NCBI RefSeq assembly: GCF_023074175.1
Contig: NZ_JADPKS010000003.1
Coordinates: 1 to 64,000, forward strand
Length of the DNA: 64,000 bases
Source: Bradyrhizobium sp. 139
GTDB taxonomy: Bacteria > Pseudomonadota > Alphaproteobacteria > Rhizobiales > Xanthobacteraceae
Reading direction: 5' to 3'
Shown here: one piece after another, positions 55,590 to 63,889 of the stretch
Numbering within the stretch: position 1 is the first letter of the stretch
How the letters are laid out: every line of letters begins with the position of its first letter
The notes under the pieces: model-generated
Told to the model about the DNA's origin: nothing
Seen by the model: only the letters and a program-made list of their open reading frames with translations
The model's database searches: none
Translations under genes and position numbers: made by a program

Positions 55590-56375
55590 GTGCACGCGCG
55601 AGATCCCGAGATTCCAGCGCCGGGGATGGAACATTCGGCAGATGGCGATGCGTTCAAACTCGCTCCGCGCACCAAAACCGAGCAGTTCTATTCGAACGTT
55701 CTGGCGGAGCTCCTCGAAGCGGCGCTTCCGTTCATGGTTGGCGGCGGATATGCCGTCAATGTCTATACCGACGCGCGGCGGCCGACAAAGGACCTCGACG
55801 TCTTCACGACCCAGGCGGAATTCCCCCGACTGCTTGCTCACCTGCAGCACAACCACAGGATATCCGCGAGCGAGCGCTGGTTGGGAAAAGTTCACCGCGG
55901 CCGCGATTTCGTCGACGTGATCTTTGATTCCAGCAATGGCGCCGTTCCCGTCCAGCAAGAATGGTTCCAGTACGCGCGACAGGCGCAAGTGCTCGGCCAT
56001 TGCGTACCCGTGATCAGTCCGACCGAACTGATCTGGTCCAAGGTCTTCATCCAGAAGCGGAACCGTCATGACGGTTCCGACATCGTCAATCTGATTCTCA
56101 GACAGCGCGACGAGGTCGATTGGCGGCGACTGATCGCGTACATGGACCCGCATTGGGAGGTCTTGCTGTGTCATCTGCTCACGTTTCGCTGGATCTATCC
56201 GAGCGAGCGCGACGCCATTCCAGGCTGGCTGTTTGACGATCTTCTTGAACGATTGAACCGGCAACGAGAATATCCGCCACCGGCGTCGAAACGTTGTCGC
56301 GGCCGGTTGTTTTCCAGCTCCGACTACCGGAGCGCTATCGAGAAATGGGGCTTCCTGAATGGCGAAGACGACTGA
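55590..56375 (+). CDS. Nucleotidyltransferase-like protein
   Basis: This 261-residue protein has a minimal nucleotidyltransferase core: FMVGGGYAVNVYTDARRPTK (about 48-67), then DLDVF with an Asp-x-Asp pair (D68/D70). The third acid may be in DFVDVIFDSSNGAVPVQ. Together GGGYA..(x)..K-D-L-D resembles AbiEii/MNT-type and aminoglycoside-type NTases. The start is GTG 55590 after GAGAGG, with ATG 55626 as alternative. It ends 17 bases inside the next gene (metallophosphoesterase), so the pair is coupled. Role is unknown. Confidence 0.75.
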   Translation: MHARDPEIPAPGMEHSADGDAFKLAPRTKTEQFYSNVLAELLEAALPFMVGGGYAVNVYTDARRPTKDLDVFTTQAEFPRLLAHLQHNHRISASERWLGKVHRGRDFVDVIFDSSNGAVPVQQEWFQYARQAQVLGHCVPVISPTELIWSKVFIQKRNRHDGSDIVNLILRQRDEVDWRRLIAYMDPHWEVLLCHLLTFRWIYPSERDAIPGWLFDDLLERLNRQREYPPPASKRCRGRLFSSSDYRSAIEKWGFLNGEDD

Positions 56376-57117
56376 GCCGAAGGCGAGTAAGCCAATGAAG
56401 GACGATGCCAATTCGTTCACATTTGCGAGCATCGGCGACCTTCACGTCAAAGAAGGGCAGTCGGGCTCGTTGCGGGATTTGTTCCGGGACATCTCGAAGA
56501 AGGCGGGCGCTCTGGTCCTTTGCGGCGACCTCACAGATACCGGAACGCCGACCCAAGCCGAGATTCTTGCGGAACAGCTCCGTGCTTGTTCAATCCCGGT
56601 CATCGGCGTTCTCGGCAACCACGATTACGAGTCGGGACATGCCGATCAGGTCAAACGGATTCTCTGTGACGGAGGCGTTCGCCTGCTCGACGGCCAGGCC
56701 ACCGAAGTGAACGGCGTCGCGTTCATCGGCGTGAAGGGATTTGCCGGCGGATTTGGTCCACGCATGCTGAGTTCGTTCGGCGAGCCGGCGATCAAAACGT
56801 TTGTTGCCGAAGCGATGAACGAAGCGATGCGGCTGGAGAACATCATGCGCACGGTAAACAGCCGGCGTGCCGTCGTCGTCCTGCATTATGCCCCGATAGC
56901 TGACACGGTTGAAGGCGAACCTCTGGAAATTTATCCCTTTCTTGGGTGCTCGCGGCTCGCCGAGACCATTGACCGCTTCAAGGTGTGCGCCGTCGTGCAT
57001 GGTCATGCCCACCGCGGCAAGTATGAGGGCCAAACACCTGCCGGAGCCCGGGTGTATAACGTCGCCATGGCTGTGCAGAAGCCTTCAGGCTTGGCTTATG
57101 CGCTTATTTCCGTCTGA
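56359..57117 (+). CDS. Metallophosphoesterase (calcineurin-like)
   Basis: This 252-residue protein carries the full calcineurin-like set: GDLH (D27, H29), GDLTDTG (D57), GNHD (N87, H88, D89), a fourth His in VVVLHYAPIADT and GHAH near residue 220. It should hydrolyse a phosphodiester or phosphomonoester using two metals. It begins inside the end of the nucleotidyltransferase gene (17 base overlap), so the two are coupled. A cycle of nucleotide transfer and removal is a natural guess but is not shown. ATG 56395 is an alternative start. Confidence 0.88.
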   Translation: MAKTTEPKASKPMKDDANSFTFASIGDLHVKEGQSGSLRDLFRDISKKAGALVLCGDLTDTGTPTQAEILAEQLRACSIPVIGVLGNHDYESGHADQVKRILCDGGVRLLDGQATEVNGVAFIGVKGFAGGFGPRMLSSFGEPAIKTFVAEAMNEAMRLENIMRTVNSRRAVVVLHYAPIADTVEGEPLEIYPFLGCSRLAETIDRFKVCAVVHGHAHRGKYEGQTPAGARVYNVAMAVQKPSGLAYALISV

Positions 57118-57683
57118 GGGCGGTCGACGGGGCAAACGTGAGATTACGATGACGCGGAGGCATCGCCCGGTGCAGCCATCCAGTCTTCCAGGACGTCTTC
57201 AGACGCATCATCGGCCAATCTTCGGTGGCGGCATTTGCGCGACCGAGGATGATGATCACAACGCAGAATGTGCCTTTGATGCCACCGCATCGCTGTTGTC
57301 CTTGGTTTCGTGACAAACAGGCCAGCCCTTCCCTTGTTCCTACCGCAGTCCACCGGCACTGGCATTTGAGGCTCTCTGCCCGATGCGCTCGTTCCACCCT
57401 CCAGATCTTTCGGCGAGAAACGGGTGTCGCGGGCAGCGCAACCGCGGTGAGCAGGGAACGTCACAATGGCCGAAGACCTACAGCGCGCACGCAACAAAGG
57501 TGAGAGTGCCAGCCCCAGCACCAAGTGAGACGCCCCCAAGCACAAGGGCGGCGATCAGGCCCGAAAAGCCCAGGAATGGGGCGGCGGCAACAAGGCGTCC
57601 AAAGGAGCGGCCCGCCCTGACGATCGGCGCACCAGAACTCGTCAACAAAGGCGTAGCGCTTGCCCCTCATCGGAGTGCAGCCC
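57118..57683. other. Intergenic region with a possible decayed small gene
   Basis: These 566 bases have no intact gene. From ATG 57465 a frame reads AEDLQRARNKGESASPSTK, then TGA, and continues in the same frame as DAPKHKGGDQARKAQEWGGG and NKASKGAARP. The parts before and after the stop are both small, hydrophilic and basic, so they may be one small protein broken by a stop. This is weak. No other structure was identified. Confidence 0.35.
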
Positions 57684-57938
57684 ATGAGCGATATTCGAAC
57701 CGTTGACCTCAACAATGCCGACGTGGAGGAGCTGAAAGCGCTCAAAGGCGTGAGACAAGGCCGAGCTGAGGAGATCGTGCGCTACAGGACCGAGCATGGC
57801 CCGTTCACGGACGTCGAGCAGCTTGGCAATGTTCCTCATGTGGGCAACATGCCCGCGGCCGAACTGGAAGCGGTCAAGCAGAAGCTCTGCATCCGGCCCG
57901 GGGGCGCCCGAAAGCCGCGGGTGGAGCAAGATATCTGA
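57684..57938 (+). CDS. Helix-hairpin-helix (ComEA-like) protein
   Basis: This 84-residue protein starts at ATG 57684. It has one helix-hairpin-helix motif: VDLNNADVEELKALKGVRQG (about 7-26), then RAEEIVRYRTEHGPFTDVEQ, LGNVPHVGNMPAAELEA. Such HhH domains of the ComEA type bind DNA without sequence preference. No signal peptide or span is present, so it is not the usual exported ComEA. It lies downstream of the NTase/metallophosphoesterase pair on the same strand but 566 bases away. Confidence 0.8.
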   Translation: MSDIRTVDLNNADVEELKALKGVRQGRAEEIVRYRTEHGPFTDVEQLGNVPHVGNMPAAELEAVKQKLCIRPGGARKPRVEQDI

Positions 57939-58180
57939 TCGATCACGGCGCAGGCCCGTTGCCGCCGATTTCCGAAAAGATCAGTCAGCCTGTCACTGCT
58001 TGGGACATCGTGAAGCACCGTTGTGTATTCGTTCGGCTCACGACCGTCCAGGTTGCCACTGTTCCCGGTCAACGATCGTGCGCGTGGCCCCTCGATCGCA
58101 GCTCAAGCTGTTGGATCATGGTTTTTCGAGGCGATCCTGTCTTCCGATTGTGCTCCCCACAGATCGAGTTTGGATGGCGA

Positions 58181-58891
58181 CTAGTTGCTGGCGGTGGCGA
58201 CGATGCTCTTCACCTGGCTGACCGTGTAGGTCTGGCCGTCGATGGTCAAAAGCGGCGGCGACTGGGTCAGGTCCACGGACGACACCGTGCCCTGGACCTG
58301 CGCCGCGATGCCGATATTGTTGCCGGCGAGATCCTTCCCTGTCGCCGTGATCGTGTACTTGCCGTCCGGCCATTGCGTGCCGTCATTGCCCTGGCCGTTC
58401 CAGGTGAAGGGAATGTCGCTGCCGGCGCCCGCCGTATATTTACCGGTGAACACGGTCTGGCCGGTGGAATTGGCGACCGAGATGTCGACCGTGGCGCTCG
58501 AGGGCACGTTGAGATGCCAGGTCGCCGAGGATTGCGACATCGTCGCGGTGGTGCCGTCGACCACAGCGGTCTTGCCGACGAAACCCAGCGCCTGGGTCGC
58601 CTGCGTGGTCTGCTGCAGGGTGACGAGCTGAGAGAGCGAGTCGTTGGTCTTGAGCTGCTGCTCGACGCCGGCGAACTGCACCAGTTGCTGGGTGAACTGG
58701 TTGGTGTCGAGCGGATCGAGCGGGTTTTGGTTCTGCAGCTGCGTCGTCAGCAGCGTCAGGAAGGTCTGGAAATTGCCGGCGAGCGTCGCGCTTGTGTTCG
58801 AGCCCAGGCTCGAGCTCGACGAGGAGGATTTCGGGATGTCGGTCGTCCCGGAGACGACGGCAGGTGCGGTAGCGCCAGTCGTGGTGGTCAT
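58181..58891 (-). CDS. flgD: Flagellar hook assembly protein FlgD
   Basis: FlgD is the cap for hook assembly. The 236-residue product starts at ATG 58891. A Ser/Thr-rich N-terminus leads to the FlgD core: FQTFLTLLTTQLQNQNPLDP, LDTNQFTQQLVQFAGVEQQL and LVTLQQTTQATQALGFVGKT. The C-terminal part has the FlgD-Ig and Tudor-like domains (IPFTWNGQGNDGTQWPDGKY). It starts 13 bases after the fliK stop on the same strand. Confidence 0.94.
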   Translation of the reverse strand: MTTTTGATAPAVVSGTTDIPKSSSSSSSLGSNTSATLAGNFQTFLTLLTTQLQNQNPLDPLDTNQFTQQLVQFAGVEQQLKTNDSLSQLVTLQQTTQATQALGFVGKTAVVDGTTATMSQSSATWHLNVPSSATVDISVANSTGQTVFTGKYTAGAGSDIPFTWNGQGNDGTQWPDGKYTITATGKDLAGNNIGIAAQVQGTVSSVDLTQSPPLLTIDGQTYTVSQVKSIVATASN

Positions 58892-58904
58892 TTGCGAATA
58901 CTCC

Positions 58905-60506
58905 TCACACTCTGATGTCGACGCCGCTGCTCGATCCGAGCATGCGGCCGTAGCCGCGCCCGACGGGCGCCGCAGCAACATTGTCGTCCTTGCTGATGAT
59001 CAGCCGGCGGGCATTGCCGCCATTGTCGTTGTTCTGGCCGGAATTCTGGCCCGACGAATTCTGGTCGCGCAGGCTGAAGGACAGCCCGTTGCTGCCGGTC
59101 TTGAGGCCGGCATCGTCGAGCGCGCGCTGCAATTGCGGTGCGTCCTGCCGCAGCATCTGCAGCGTCTCCGGCCTCTCGACGGTGAGATGCGAGGTGACCT
59201 GGCCGTTGCGGTCGACATTGATGCGGACGTCGATGCGGCCGAGGTCGAGCGGATCGAGGCTGATGTCGAAGCGCGTCTTGCCGGCGCGCGCGGCCGCGGC
59301 GATCTCGATCGGCACGCCGCTGATCGGCACGGCTGTCGAATTTGCCGCGGTCGCAGTGAGGGTCGCAGTCGATGCAGTGGCGGCAGACGTCGTATTGGTT
59401 AGCGGCGCCTGGATGGCGGAGGCGGCCTGCGCGCCGGTGTCGGTCGTGGGGACAGCGGCTTGCGCGCCCGCATGAGCGTGCGTGGTCGATGTCGCCGGTG
59501 TCGCGTCAGTGGCACCGGTCTTCGCATCGGTCTTGACGTCGGTCGCGGCGGCCTCACTGTGCGGCTTGGCAGCCTCGGCATGTGCGGCGTCGGCGGTCGT
59601 CGCCGGAGTCTGCGTGGTAGCGCCGTTCGCCTCACCCGCGGCCTGGCCGATATTAGAGACGTCGCTCTCGCCTTGCGCGGTGGCGACGGCCTTGAACGAG
59701 GTTTTTGGCGTGCCCTGGTCGATGGCGGCGATCAGCCCGCCATTGGTCTTGGCATCGGCTGCGGTCGCGTCGGCCGTGCCGGTGGCGGCATCGCCCAGCG
59801 CTCCCGTCGTGCCGGCGTCGACCTTGGCGCCGGCGGTCTTGGCGTTCTTGTCGCCGACCGTAGCGTTATCGGGCTTGCCGCCTGCGATCTGCGCCGCGGT
59901 GGAGGCGCTGGCGGCGATGCCGGCGGCGGCGATCGTCAGCGGCGAGGCGGCGGTAGTCGCCTGGTTCGCGGCCGCATTCGCATCAACAGGCACGACCGGC
60001 GCGGCAATGACGATCGCGTTCGGATCGGGCGTCGCGGTCTGCATCGCGTCGGTCTGCGCGATTGCTGCGGCATCGACGGCGGCGGCAAGACCGTCGCTGC
60101 CGTCGGTCTTGTCATCCTTGGTCTCGTCGGATTTGTCCGCCGATTTGGTGCCGGACGTCTCGGACTTGTCCTTGGCCTTATTGGGCTTGGCCGGATCGGT
60201 CGTCGCGTCACTCCTGGTGTCGTTCTTGGCGGGCGCCGAATTGTCGGTGTCGTCGCCGGCCCTGCTCTGCGAGGACGGGTCGGTCGAGGAGGTATCGCGC
60301 GGGCTCTTGTCCGAGGCGGATGACGATGACGAATCGGTCCGGCGCGGCGGGGTGTCCTGCGACTGCGCGTTGTTGCCGATCGCCTGGGTGTTGCTGTCCA
60401 CCAGGGAGCCGAAGGAGTCGCTCGGCGGCGTGTCTTTCGAGCCCTGCGACTTGGCAGGCTTTTGCTGCGTGCTCTGGACTTGCACGCTTGCCGCTACATC
60501 TGACAT
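58905..60506 (-). CDS. fliK: Flagellar hook-length control protein FliK
   Basis: FliK measures the hook and switches export specificity. The 533-residue protein starts at ATG 60506. Its long N-terminal ~350 residues are low-complexity Ala/Thr/Asp/Lys-rich, as usual. The C-terminal FliK domain is ISLDPLDLGRIDVRINVDRN, QVTSHLTVERPETLQMLRQD, LQRALDDAGLKTGSNGLSF, followed by a Ser/Gln/Asn tail. It precedes flgD, a common gene order in alphaproteobacteria. Confidence 0.92.
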   Translation of the reverse strand: MSDVAASVQVQSTQQKPAKSQGSKDTPPSDSFGSLVDSNTQAIGNNAQSQDTPPRRTDSSSSSASDKSPRDTSSTDPSSQSRAGDDTDNSAPAKNDTRSDATTDPAKPNKAKDKSETSGTKSADKSDETKDDKTDGSDGLAAAVDAAAIAQTDAMQTATPDPNAIVIAAPVVPVDANAAANQATTAASPLTIAAAGIAASASTAAQIAGGKPDNATVGDKNAKTAGAKVDAGTTGALGDAATGTADATAADAKTNGGLIAAIDQGTPKTSFKAVATAQGESDVSNIGQAAGEANGATTQTPATTADAAHAEAAKPHSEAAATDVKTDAKTGATDATPATSTTHAHAGAQAAVPTTDTGAQAASAIQAPLTNTTSAATASTATLTATAANSTAVPISGVPIEIAAAARAGKTRFDISLDPLDLGRIDVRINVDRNGQVTSHLTVERPETLQMLRQDAPQLQRALDDAGLKTGSNGLSFSLRDQNSSGQNSGQNNDNGGNARRLIISKDDNVAAAPVGRGYGRMLGSSSGVDIRV

Positions 60507-60858
60507 ACGACCGACCACAGGCGACCCCTTGGAAACATCTTCGGCTGATGGGTAGCAAGGAGCGGGCCAGCCTTGTTCGCCGAAATTTTATCAATAAAAT
60601 CAGTAACTTGCCAAAGCGGCGCCGGGACTGACAGGCCCTCCGCGACCCCTCCATTTCTGCCTCCCCGGCAAGAATTGCCCTAAGCTGGCCGCCCGCGTGA
60701 TTGCTTCACCGGAATGCCGCCTATATTAAAGGGGTGCTCTCAGCCGCTTTCGACCGGGCCAGCCAGCCTCAGGGGAACCAGAGTTCCCCGGGACCGCTGA
60801 TGTCCCGGCCAAAAGCACATCGCGGACCGCCAAACACCGCCGTCACAACCGCAAGCCC
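60507..60858. other. Intergenic region between fliK and mnmA
   Basis: These 352 bases separate the divergent fliK and mnmA genes. An AT-rich stretch near 60588-60605 (TTTTATCAATAAAATCAG) may be a promoter for fliK or mnmA. Open frames here are in shadow and unsupported. No repeats were found. Confidence 0.5.
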
Positions 60859-62040
60859 ATGCTCAACAGTCTGGATCTCGAAGGCCGTCCTGAGGATACC
60901 AGGGTCGTCGTTGCCATGTCGGGCGGCGTCGATTCCTCGACGACGGCTGCGCTGCTCAAGGCGGAAGGCTACGATGTGGTCGGCATCACGCTCCAGCTCT
61001 ACGACCATGGCGCGGCGACCCACCGCAAGGGCGCCTGCTGCGCCGGCCAGGACATCCACGACGCCCGCAACGTCGCGGCCAAGCTCGGCATTCCCCATTA
61101 CGTGCTCGATTACGAGGACCGCTTTCGCGAGTCCGTCATCGACAATTTCGCCGACTCTTACGCGCTCGGCGAGACGCCGGTGCCGTGCATCGAATGCAAC
61201 CGCTCGGTCAAGTTCCGCGACCTCCTGAAGACCGCACGCGAGCTTGGCGCCACCGCGCTCGCCACCGGCCATTATGTCGCCTCGCGCCGCCTCGATGACG
61301 GCTCGCGCGCGCTGGTCTGCGCGGCCGACAGCGACCGCGACCAGAGCTACTTCCTGTTCGCGACCACGCGCGAGCAGCTCGACTTCCTGCGCTTTCCGCT
61401 CGGCGACATGACCAAGCCCGAGACCCGCGAGCTCGCGCGCCGCTATGGCCTCAGCGTTGCCGACAAGCACGACAGTCAGGACATCTGCTTCGTGCCGACG
61501 GGCCGCTACACCGACATCATCACCCGCCTGCGTCCGAACGCGATGGACCCCGGCGACATCGTCGATCTCGACGGACGCGTGCTCGGCCGCCATAACGGCA
61601 TTGCCAATTTCACCGTCGGCCAGCGCCGCGGCCTCGGCATCGCGGCTCACGCGCCGCTGTTCGTGGTGCGGTTAGAGGCCGCCAACCGCCGCGTCGTCGT
61701 CGGCCCGCGCGATGCGCTGAAGATGCACCGCATCAGCTTGCGCGACGTCAACTGGATCGGCGACGGCGACATCGACCGCGCCATCGGCAACGGTCTCGAG
61801 ATGTTCGTCCGCGTCCGCTCGACCCGCAGCCCCCAGCCGGCCTGGCTGCGCGGCGCCGACGGCCATTACGAGGTCGAGCTCGTCGCCGGCGAAGAGGGCG
61901 TCTCGCCGGGACAAGCCTGCGTCTTCTACGACGCGCCCTCAGGCCAAGCCCGCGTGCTCGGCGGCGGTTTTATCCAGAGCGCCGCGGCGAAGGTCGCGAG
62001 CAATGCAGCGAGGCCGCTGGTGGAAGCGGTTCGCGGCTAA
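60859..62040 (+). CDS. mnmA: tRNA 2-thiouridylase MnmA (TrmU)
   Basis: MnmA thiolates U34 of tRNA-Lys, Glu and Gln. The 393-residue protein has the PP-loop [20 protein letters not shown], the catalytic Cys pair in [17 protein letters not shown] and [14 protein letters not shown], and the ATP motif GHYVASRRL. The C-terminal beta-barrel domain has [13 protein letters not shown]. Both catalytic Cys are present. The methyltransferase gene starts 20 bases downstream on the same strand. Confidence 0.95.
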   Translation: MLNSLDLEGRPEDTRVVVAMSGGVDSSTTAALLKAEGYDVVGITLQLYDHGAATHRKGACCAGQDIHDARNVAAKLGIPHYVLDYEDRFRESVIDNFADSYALGETPVPCIECNRSVKFRDLLKTARELGATALATGHYVASRRLDDGSRALVCAADSDRDQSYFLFATTREQLDFLRFPLGDMTKPETRELARRYGLSVADKHDSQDICFVPTGRYTDIITRLRPNAMDPGDIVDLDGRVLGRHNGIANFTVGQRRGLGIAAHAPLFVVRLEAANRRVVVGPRDALKMHRISLRDVNWIGDGDIDRAIGNGLEMFVRVRSTRSPQPAWLRGADGHYEVELVAGEEGVSPGQACVFYDAPSGQARVLGGGFIQSAAAKVASNAARPLVEAVRG

Positions 62041-62060
62041 AAAAGTTCAGGGCAGGGGGC

Positions 62061-62699
62061 ATGGCAGCAGACATCTCGCGGGCCGGGGTCGAGAAGGCCT
62101 ATGGCCGCTGGGCGCCGGTCTATGATCTCGTGTTCGGCAAGGTGTTTGACGCCGGAAGGCAGTCGACCATCGTGGAGGCCGACCGCATCGGCGGCCGCAT
62201 TCTCGATGTCGGCGTCGGCACCGGGCTGTCGCTGTCGGACTATGCGCGCACCACGAAGATCTGTGGCGTCGACATTTCCGAGCCGATGCTGCGCAAGGCG
62301 CAGGCGCGCGTGCGCGCGCTGCGGCTGTCCAATGTCGAAGTGCTCTCGGTAATGGATGCCAAGAACCTCGCCTTCCCCGAAAACTTCTTCGATGCGGTGG
62401 TCGCGCAATATGTCATCACCGCCGTGCCCGATCCCGAAGGCACGCTCGACGAGTTCGTGCGCGTGCTGAGGCCTGGCGGCGAGCTGATCCTCGTCAACCA
62501 CATCGGCGCCGAGAGCGGCCCGCGAAGACTGTTCGAGCTCGCCTTCGCACCCATAGCCCGCCGCCTCGGCTGGCGCCCGGAATTCCCGTGGGACCGCCTC
62601 GTCAACTGGGCCGCCAGGCACGGCGGCGTCACGCTCGCCGAGCGCCGTCCCATGCCGCCGATGGGGCACTTTTCGCTGATCCGCTACGTCAAATCGTGA
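62061..62699 (+). CDS. pmtA: Phospholipid N-methyltransferase, PmtA-like
   Basis: This 212-residue SAM methyltransferase has motif I RILDVGVGTGLSLSDYA, motif II region VDISEPMLRKAQARVRAL, and FDAVVAQYVITAVPDPEGTL. The N-terminal AYGRWAPVYDLVFGKVFDAG is typical of the Rhodobacter-type PmtA, which methylates phosphatidylethanolamine to phosphatidylcholine. Bradyrhizobium makes much phosphatidylcholine, which symbiosis needs. Other SAM-methylation substrates cannot be excluded. It may be coupled with mnmA (20 bases apart). Confidence 0.8.
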   Translation: MAADISRAGVEKAYGRWAPVYDLVFGKVFDAGRQSTIVEADRIGGRILDVGVGTGLSLSDYARTTKICGVDISEPMLRKAQARVRALRLSNVEVLSVMDAKNLAFPENFFDAVVAQYVITAVPDPEGTLDEFVRVLRPGGELILVNHIGAESGPRRLFELAFAPIARRLGWRPEFPWDRLVNWAARHGGVTLAERRPMPPMGHFSLIRYVKS

Positions 62700-62702
62700 T
62701 CG

Positions 62703-62751
62703 GAGCACGATCCGGAAGAGTGTGAAGCGGTTTTCCGATCGGATCATGCTC
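62703..62751. repeat. Rhizobial GCATGATC palindrome, copy 2
   Basis: GAGCACGATCCGGAAAAGTG, GAAGCGGTTTTCCGATCGG and ATCATGCTC form an imperfect palindrome matching the element at 23263-23310. A further short hairpin (AAAGCGCG...CGCGCTTT, 62764-62786) follows at once, as often seen after this element. It may end the pmtA transcript. Confidence 0.85.
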
Positions 62752-62825
62752 AAATCGAAGATTAAAGCGCGATCACTTCGCGCTTTGGCAGGGAACGCGG
62801 GGTGCGACCTGCGCGTTTCCGTTCC

Positions 62826-63179
62826 ATGCGCACAACATCGAAACTGATTTTCACAAGCCTCCTGATCGCCGCCTCAGGCAGCGCGATCGCGCAGGCCCCG
62901 CCCGCGCCGGCGACGCCGCCGCAACAGACCGCGCCGCCATCCCCGCAGCATGCGGCCAACTGCACGCCCGCCGACCGCCCCAACCGCCAGGCCGACGGCA
63001 CCACCACCGGCCAGTCCCGGGAACCGCTCGGCGACAAGCTGGCAAAGTCCGAGGGCGTGCTCTGCCCGCCCTCCGGTGTCGACCCCGAGATGCATGCCCC
63101 CGCCCCGGACACTGGCAACACCCCGGTGATCCCGCCCCCCGGCAGCCCCGGCGGCGACCCGAACGTCCGGCCGAAATAG
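62826..63179 (+). CDS. Small exported Pro-rich protein
   Basis: This 117-residue protein starts at ATG 62826 with a signal peptide (KLIFTSLLIAASGSAIAQ). The mature part is rich in Pro/Ala, with PADRPNRQADGTTTGQSREP, LGDKLAKSEGVLCPPSG and VIPPPGSPGGDPNVRPK. Two Cys are present. No family is known to me. Similar short proteins occur in Bradyrhizobium, but I name none. Confidence 0.7.
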   Translation: MRTTSKLIFTSLLIAASGSAIAQAPPAPATPPQQTAPPSPQHAANCTPADRPNRQADGTTTGQSREPLGDKLAKSEGVLCPPSGVDPEMHAPAPDTGNTPVIPPPGSPGGDPNVRPK

Positions 63180-63202
63180 GGGCCGTTCCGAATCCCAAAT
63201 CT

Positions 63203-63287
63203 CGTCATGCCCGGGCTAGTCCCGGGCATCCACGTTCTCTGGGCCCAAGTGAGGTCGTGGATGGCCGGGACTAGCCCGGCCATGACG
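63203..63287. repeat. Double-hairpin palindromic repeat, copy 3
   Basis: CGTCATGCCCGGGCTAGTCC...GGGCATCCACG, then CGTGGATGGCCGGGACTAGC...CCGGCCATGACG. Same order of halves as the copy at 19185, with a changed centre (CTAG for CTTG/CAAG). It lies between the small exported protein and tRNA-Met. Confidence 0.85.
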
Positions 63288-63452
63288 GATTCAGTGCTCA
63301 AAAGGTCAAAATTCGTCCGCCGACCCGTCCGCCGAAGCTTTAGCGAAGGCGAAGGCGGAAGCTTTAGCAAACGCGGATTGACAGCCCGCCGCCCCCTTCC
63401 TTATATGCCGCGCGTTCGCGAGATCGGCCGTTTCGGCGCCCGCGAGCCCTGT

Positions 63453-63529
63453 GGCGGGGTAGCTCAGCTGGTTAGAGCACGGGAATCATAATCCTGGGGT
63501 CGGGGGTTCGAGTCCCTCTCCCGCTACCA
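63453..63529 (+). tRNA. tRNA-Met (CAT anticodon)
   Basis: This 77-base tRNA has acceptor GGCGGGG paired with TCCCGCT (two G-U pairs at the ends), the D-arm GCTC/GAGC, the anticodon stem CGGGA/TCCTG with loop ATCATAA (anticodon CAT), and the T-arm with TTCGAGT. The encoded CCA ends at 63529. CAT can be methionine, initiator or lysidine-type isoleucine; the first base pair (G-U) does not match the initiator type, so elongator Met is likeliest. Confidence 0.9.
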
Positions 63530-63889
63530 TCGTTTTCAAGCGCTTACCGGCAAATCCACTGGCTCTGAAGGCTCGGCTGACGCACGAGCGGCGTGGCATG
63601 CGGACATTGCCCGTCGCGCCGGTGGTCCGGCATGGCGCTCGCTTCGTACCAGCTGCGGCAGAGGACGATGACGAGCAAGGGCTGAGGCCCGGCCGCATCT
63701 CAAGCAGCATTCTCGATCCAGGTCCGGCCCGCCCGCGCCGATCGGCCCCGGCTCAAACTAGGAACTCTCAGGCCCGATCAAAGCTTGAATCCGCGGACCA
63801 GAATCGCCGCCGATTGCTGGTCTGCACGGCCCCGCCTCCAAGCCCCCATACCCCCCGGGGTGGGCCGTGCTTTCTGGCAGGAGATTGCC
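63530..63889. other. Region after tRNA-Met, no supported gene
   Basis: These 360 bases follow the tRNA with no clear gene. The minus-strand frame through the tRNA giving GEGLEPPTPGL is an artefact of tRNA antisense translation. As the 3' ends of tRNA genes are common sites for integration, old remains of an element could lie here; none is shown by sequence alone. Confidence 0.45.

Noticed and set aside
63486..63710. Minus-strand peptide ending GEGLEPPTPGL over the tRNA
   Set aside because: This peptide is a well-known artefact from the antisense of tRNA genes.
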